DNA from: CAYHDV01 sp047619465
Lineage (GTDB): Bacteria; Patescibacteriota; Minisyncoccia; Phycocordibacterales; CSBR16-119
NCBI GenBank assembly: GCA_047619465.1
Contig: JBLHJW010000028.1
Span: 1-7,114, forward strand
Reading direction: 5' to 3'
DNA: 7,114 nucleotides
In this document: positions 5,196 to 7,114 of the stretch, piece by piece
How the letters are laid out: every line of letters starts with the position of its first letter
Numbering within the stretch: the stretch's first letter is position 1
Notes under the pieces: generated by a model
What the model was told of the DNA's origin: nothing
The model's input: only the letters and a program-made list of their open reading frames with translations
The model's database searches: none
Made by a program: the position numbers and the translations under genes

Positions 5196-5567
5196 TTATT
5201 TTTTTTGATTAATGACTTCCTTACATCTTTTTATTTCTTCTTGTACAGTTATGTGAATTTCGTCTATTCGATTTCTGTTAGTTGATCTATTTTTAAAGAC
5301 ACCAATAAACAAACTTACATAAGCATAGTCGCTACGTAGTTTACAAACGGAAACAGACAATGTCAAAAGCTTAAGTTTTGCTTTTTTGTGCTTATCTATC
5401 CAGCTAACATTTGTGCTAGCAGAATCTTGTGTTTCAATATCTCGTACACTTTTAATTTTTTGCTCTAGAGTGTTTAGTCTCCATCTAAAGTGAAGTCTCA
5501 GAATTGAACGGACAATAATTATTGTAAAAATGGTTCCTAGAATAATATTTATCAGGATCTTTGTCAT
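5196..5567 (-). CDS. small single-pass membrane protein, 123 aa, function unknown
   Basis: The N-terminus is a membrane helix (about 4-22), immediately followed by an Arg-rich stretch (R20-x4-L-H-F-R-W-R) and a predicted helical, basic cytoplasmic part. By the positive-inside rule the C-terminal 100 residues should be cytoplasmic. I recognise no family. It resembles the neighbouring 102-aa protein in order of parts: membrane helix, the pattern L-R-L-x-F-x(4)-L-x(2)-L-E, a charged linker, and a Tyr-rich S-L-(F)-I-G-x-F-K segment near residues 83-92. The two may be distant paralogues. It has its own promoter (5593-5621) and terminator (5156-5184), so it is expressed separately. The ATG has no Shine-Dalgarno site and follows a predicted leader of about 19 nt. 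Confidence 0.75.
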   Translation of the reverse strand: MTKILINIILGTIFTIIIVRSILRLHFRWRLNTLEQKIKSVRDIETQDSASTNVSWIDKHKKAKLKLLTLSVSVCKLRSDYAYVSLFIGVFKNRSTNRNRIDEIHITVQEEIKRCKEVINQKK

Positions 5568-5592
5568 TTATTCTGTGTGTTTAATTTACCAT

Positions 5593-5621
5593 TTTATATC
5601 AAATAACAGTAGATTAGTCAA
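5593..5621 (-). promoter_or_regulatory. sigma-70-type promoter of the 123-aa gene
   Basis: On the minus strand TTGACT (5616-5621) and TATAAA (5593-5598) are separated by exactly 17 bp, and the -10 is preceded by TGA, giving an extended -10 as well. The predicted start is near 5586. It repeats the promoter in front of the 102-aa gene box for box. Confidence 0.72.
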
Positions 5622-5629
5622 GAAGCAGC

Positions 5630-5659
5630 AAAAAAGGCCACAGAATTCTGCGGCCTTTT
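5630..5659 (-). terminator. intrinsic terminator of the 102-aa gene
   Basis: AAAAGGCC (5632-5639) pairs with GGCCTTTT (5652-5659). An inner CAG/CTG closes an AATT loop, and the one odd position is a G-U pair on the minus strand but an A-C mismatch on the plus strand. The stem is followed on the minus strand by a six-T run, which points to use in that direction. Confidence 0.85.
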
Positions 5660-5667
5660 AAATTCTT

Positions 5668-5976
5668 CTAGGTTCCTATTACAGGTGCAATCAAGTCTTG
5701 AACTCTGTCTTTCTTTTCTTTTCCTGATTCCTTTTTAAACTCTCCAATAAGACTTCGATATTTAGAGTGATAGAACTTAAACTTTTTGATTTCATTGATA
5801 TAGGAGTCAACATTCCAATAATCCTTTGTGAAATCATTTTTTAGTCTGTCTTTGTCTCTTTCAAGCTTTCTAAGCCATAAAGCGAAACATAGCCTGAGAC
5901 AAAGTGTAAAGACCACTACTCCAATAAGAATTGCATAAAATGAAATTTCTGAAAAATCTGTAATTGTTTTCTCCAT
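5668..5976 (-). CDS. small single-pass membrane protein, 102 aa, function unknown
   Basis: A membrane helix at about residues 13-34 follows a short acidic N-terminus, then comes a highly charged, lysine-rich C-terminal part that is probably cytoplasmic and partly coiled coil (about 36-60). No family is recognised. The stretch L-R-L-C-F-A-L-W-L-R-K-L-E after the helix and the Y-R-S-L-I-G-E-F-K segment parallel positions in the neighbouring 123-aa protein, which suggests divergent tandem duplication. The identity is low and should be tested. The ATG at 5976 has no Shine-Dalgarno site; the predicted leader is about 16 nt. A promoter at 5999-6027 and a terminator at 5630-5659 delimit a single-gene unit. 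Read-through from the HAD gene is also possible because I see no hairpin between them. Confidence 0.72.
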   Translation of the reverse strand: MEKTITDFSEISFYAILIGVVVFTLCLRLCFALWLRKLERDKDRLKNDFTKDYWNVDSYINEIKKFKFYHSKYRSLIGEFKKESGKEKKDRVQDLIAPVIGT

Positions 5977-5998
5977 TTACTATAATTTATTTTAATAA

Positions 5999-6027
5999 TT
6001 TATACCAAAATAAATACAATAAGTCAA
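5999..6027 (-). promoter_or_regulatory. sigma-70-type promoter of the 102-aa gene
   Basis: Minus strand TTGACT (6022-6027), a 17-bp spacer and TATAAA (5999-6004), with TGG just before the -10. The predicted start is near 5992. The box sequences, the spacing and the T-rich end of the spacer are the same as in the promoter of the next gene downstream. Confidence 0.72.
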
Positions 6028-6031
6028 ACTA

Positions 6032-6724
6032 TTATATATCGTACACGACGTCTTTTCTTTCAACGACAACTTTCCAGTCTGCACGCTTTGCATATCTGTA
6101 CAAGTTTTTATTTGGATTAAATGCTATTGGGTTCTCTACCATCTCTAGCATGCTTATATCTCCCTCTGTGTCCCCTACAGCGATTGAGCCCTCCAGAGTT
6201 AGATCAGCCTTTTCAACCGCTCTCTTTACAATATTTGCCTTGTTTTCAATTATATTTACATCCATAACTTCACCAGTGAACTGGTCGTTTGGTCCTATTT
6301 CATAACCTCTACCGTAAACTTTGTCAAAGCCAAGATATTTTGCAAATGGATCTATAGTTGTTTTTGGAGATTGAGAGATTGCCAACAGGAAATATCCTTT
6401 GCTTTTTAAATCTTTTACCAGGTCTCGCGTATAAACGTACACTCTGTCTTTGTGATTCTCGAACACTAGATTAGATGCTTCTACAAGGTCTCCGTAGTGG
6501 ATTCCCTTGATATATTTTACAAAGACACGAACTACTGCCGTTATATATTCCTCATAAGAATCTTTTCTATCAAGCCACAAGTTTTCCTCGGCAAGAAACT
6601 CTGCCCTGGCCTCCTCTGGAAAAAGTTTCTTATCTAGAAGAACCTCCACGAGCTCAATTAGAAGACTCGATCGAAAGATGGTTCCGTCTATATCAAAAAT
6701 TGCGACCTTCTGCTTTTCTTTCAT
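6032..6724 (-). CDS. HAD-IB family hydrolase (SerB-like phosphatase)
   Basis: The 230-aa product has all four haloacid dehalogenase motifs. Motif I is F-D11-I-D13-G-T, with D11 the expected nucleophile and D13 the acid/base. Motif II is S117 in A-I-S-Q-S-P, motif III is K162 in E-N-K, and motif IV is G-D185-T-E-G-D189. The helical cap inserted between motifs I and II (about 17-95) is the C1-type cap of subfamily IB, which includes phosphoserine phosphatase SerB. The true substrate cannot be told; no serine biosynthesis genes are nearby. I prefer the ATG at 6724 to the TTG at 6742. The motif-I strand starts close after it, and an extended -10 ends exactly 6 nt upstream. It is a cytosolic enzyme. 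The gene upstream on the same strand is separated by a hairpin. Confidence 0.88.
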   Translation of the reverse strand: MKEKQKVAIFDIDGTIFRSSLLIELVEVLLDKKLFPEEARAEFLAEENLWLDRKDSYEEYITAVVRVFVKYIKGIHYGDLVEASNLVFENHKDRVYVYTRDLVKDLKSKGYFLLAISQSPKTTIDPFAKYLGFDKVYGRGYEIGPNDQFTGEVMDVNIIENKANIVKRAVEKADLTLEGSIAVGDTEGDISMLEMVENPIAFNPNKNLYRYAKRADWKVVVERKDVVYDI

Positions 6725-6730
6725 ATAAAC

Positions 6731-6739
6731 ATAATAACA
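6731..6739 (-). promoter_or_regulatory. extended -10 promoter for the HAD gene, leaderless
   Basis: Minus-strand TGT-TATTAT fits the extended -10 pattern with one change in the hexamer. It ends 6 nt before the ATG at 6724, the spacing also seen for yqeY, the exonuclease gene and rmuC. It lies immediately after the hairpin at 6741-6768. No -35 is recognisable. Confidence 0.58.
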
Positions 6740-6740
6740 C

Positions 6741-6768
6741 AAACGGCTCAGCGTGAGCTGAGCCGTTT
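6741..6768 (-). terminator. hairpin between the 101-aa gene and the HAD gene
   Basis: AAACGGCTCAGC (6741-6752) and GCTGAGCCGTTT (6757-6768) form a perfect 12-bp stem around a 4-nt loop. On the minus strand the stem ends in TTT followed by GTGTTATTAT, so the U-tract is interrupted but T-rich. It should terminate the 101-aa gene and insulate the HAD promoter next to it. Confidence 0.75.
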
Positions 6769-6788
6769 TCTGTTTATTTTCTGAATCT

Positions 6789-7094
6789 CTACTTAACTAT
6801 CTCTGTCAAATTTACAGTGTATAGAGTAATAAATTCCGGTTCGGTGTATCCTTCAATTTTTTCATACATTCTTCTGATTTTTGCTACAACCTCTTCTCCC
6901 TGTTGGAATAACACAAACTGCTGTGTCATACCTGGTGCAACACACTCAGCATAGCCAATAGCAAGACCTGGATTGCTTTCTATATCATAAGTCAAACCTT
7001 CTATCTCATGACATTCTCCGTCATAGAAACCAAGCTTATATGGATTACCAAAAGTCACATAAGACCCTTCTGTTCTGGAAAAATTCTCAAGCAT
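6789..7094 (-). CDS. hypothetical protein, 101 aa
   Basis: I do not recognise a family. The product is soluble and acidic, rich in Gly, Glu, Tyr and Phe, with alternating hydrophobic stretches that suggest a mainly beta fold (for example residues 11-24, 44-52, 59-72 and 88-98). It has two cysteines (28 and 51), and no signal peptide or membrane helix. Unlike the other genes here, its ATG is preceded by a plausible Shine-Dalgarno sequence at 7103-7107, 8 nt upstream. This fits a gene translated from a longer mRNA, perhaps downstream of a gene outside the window. A 12-bp hairpin follows the stop. An upstream in-frame extension beyond 7114 cannot be checked, but the ATG with its ribosome binding site is convincing. 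Confidence 0.72.
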   Translation of the reverse strand: MLENFSRTEGSYVTFGNPYKLGFYDGECHEIEGLTYDIESNPGLAIGYAECVAPGMTQQFVLFQQGEEVVAKIRRMYEKIEGYTEPEFITLYTVNLTEIVK

Positions 7095-7102
7095 AAAATT
7101 AA

Positions 7103-7107
7103 CCCTT
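7103..7107 (-). promoter_or_regulatory. Shine-Dalgarno-like site of the 101-aa gene
   Basis: AAGGG on the minus strand lies 8 nt before the ATG at 7094, with GAGGAA a little further upstream at the window edge. It is the only clear ribosome binding site among the eleven genes. Confidence 0.55.
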
Positions 7108-7114
7108 GTTCCTC

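Noticed and set aside
5196..5976. Toxin-antitoxin pair formed by the two small membrane genes.
   Set aside because: They have separate promoters and terminators, similar architecture instead of a toxin plus antitoxin, and no recognisable toxin or DNA-binding motif.
5964..6305. Plus-strand open frame of 113 codons with a hydrophobic, Ser/Phe-rich product.
   Set aside because: It is the reverse complement of HAD coding sequence and runs across the promoter of the 102-aa gene.

Overview
This AT-rich window with short intergenic gaps looks like part of a small bacterial chromosome. The gene set (YqeY, MYG1-family protein, YvlD/holin-4-like membrane protein, short RmuC, HAD-IB phosphatase, many small unknown proteins), the near absence of Shine-Dalgarno sites and the apparent leaderless starts suggest a Patescibacteria/CPR member, probably Parcubacteria-like. 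That placement is an inference from gene content and style; there is no rRNA or tRNA here to confirm it. The genetic code looks standard, and all eleven genes end in TAA or TAG. I see no transposase, integrase or CRISPR.

Layout. (1) Positions 1-2261, minus strand: a likely four-gene transcription unit, in transcription order yqeY, a YvlD-like membrane protein, a MYG1-family DHH-type nuclease and a 99-aa unknown, ending at a hairpin at the left edge. The gaps before the membrane protein and before MYG1 each hold a related, hairpin-forming element of about 75 nt that ends exactly 11 nt before the start codon. (2) 2262-2297: a 36-bp divergent promoter region serving yqeY and a plus-strand DEDDh exonuclease with an ExoX-like C-terminal domain (2298-3029). 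(3) 3030-3467: non-coding, between convergent genes. It carries an exact 91-bp tandem duplication that includes the exonuclease stop codon, a diverged third copy and a bidirectional terminator. (4) 3468-3995: a minus-strand unknown of 175 aa, divergent from rmuC (4096-5157, plus). (5) 5196-5976, minus: two small one-TM proteins that look like distant paralogues, each with its own near-identical promoter and its own terminator. (6) 6032-7094, minus: a HAD-IB phosphatase and a 101-aa unknown, separated by a hairpin.

How the parts fit. The recognisable enzymes act mostly on nucleic acids (MYG1, exonuclease, RmuC) or relate to tRNA amidation by homology (YqeY), but nothing shows they form one pathway. 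The most notable signals are regulatory. Four genes (yqeY, exonuclease, rmuC, HAD) have a -10 hexamer exactly 6 nt before ATG, which predicts leaderless mRNAs. Two genes instead have the shared structured leader. Two small membrane genes share a TTGACT-N17-TATAAA promoter. The tandem repeat carries hairpins supported by base-pair changes between copies, and it shares sequence words with the structured leaders.
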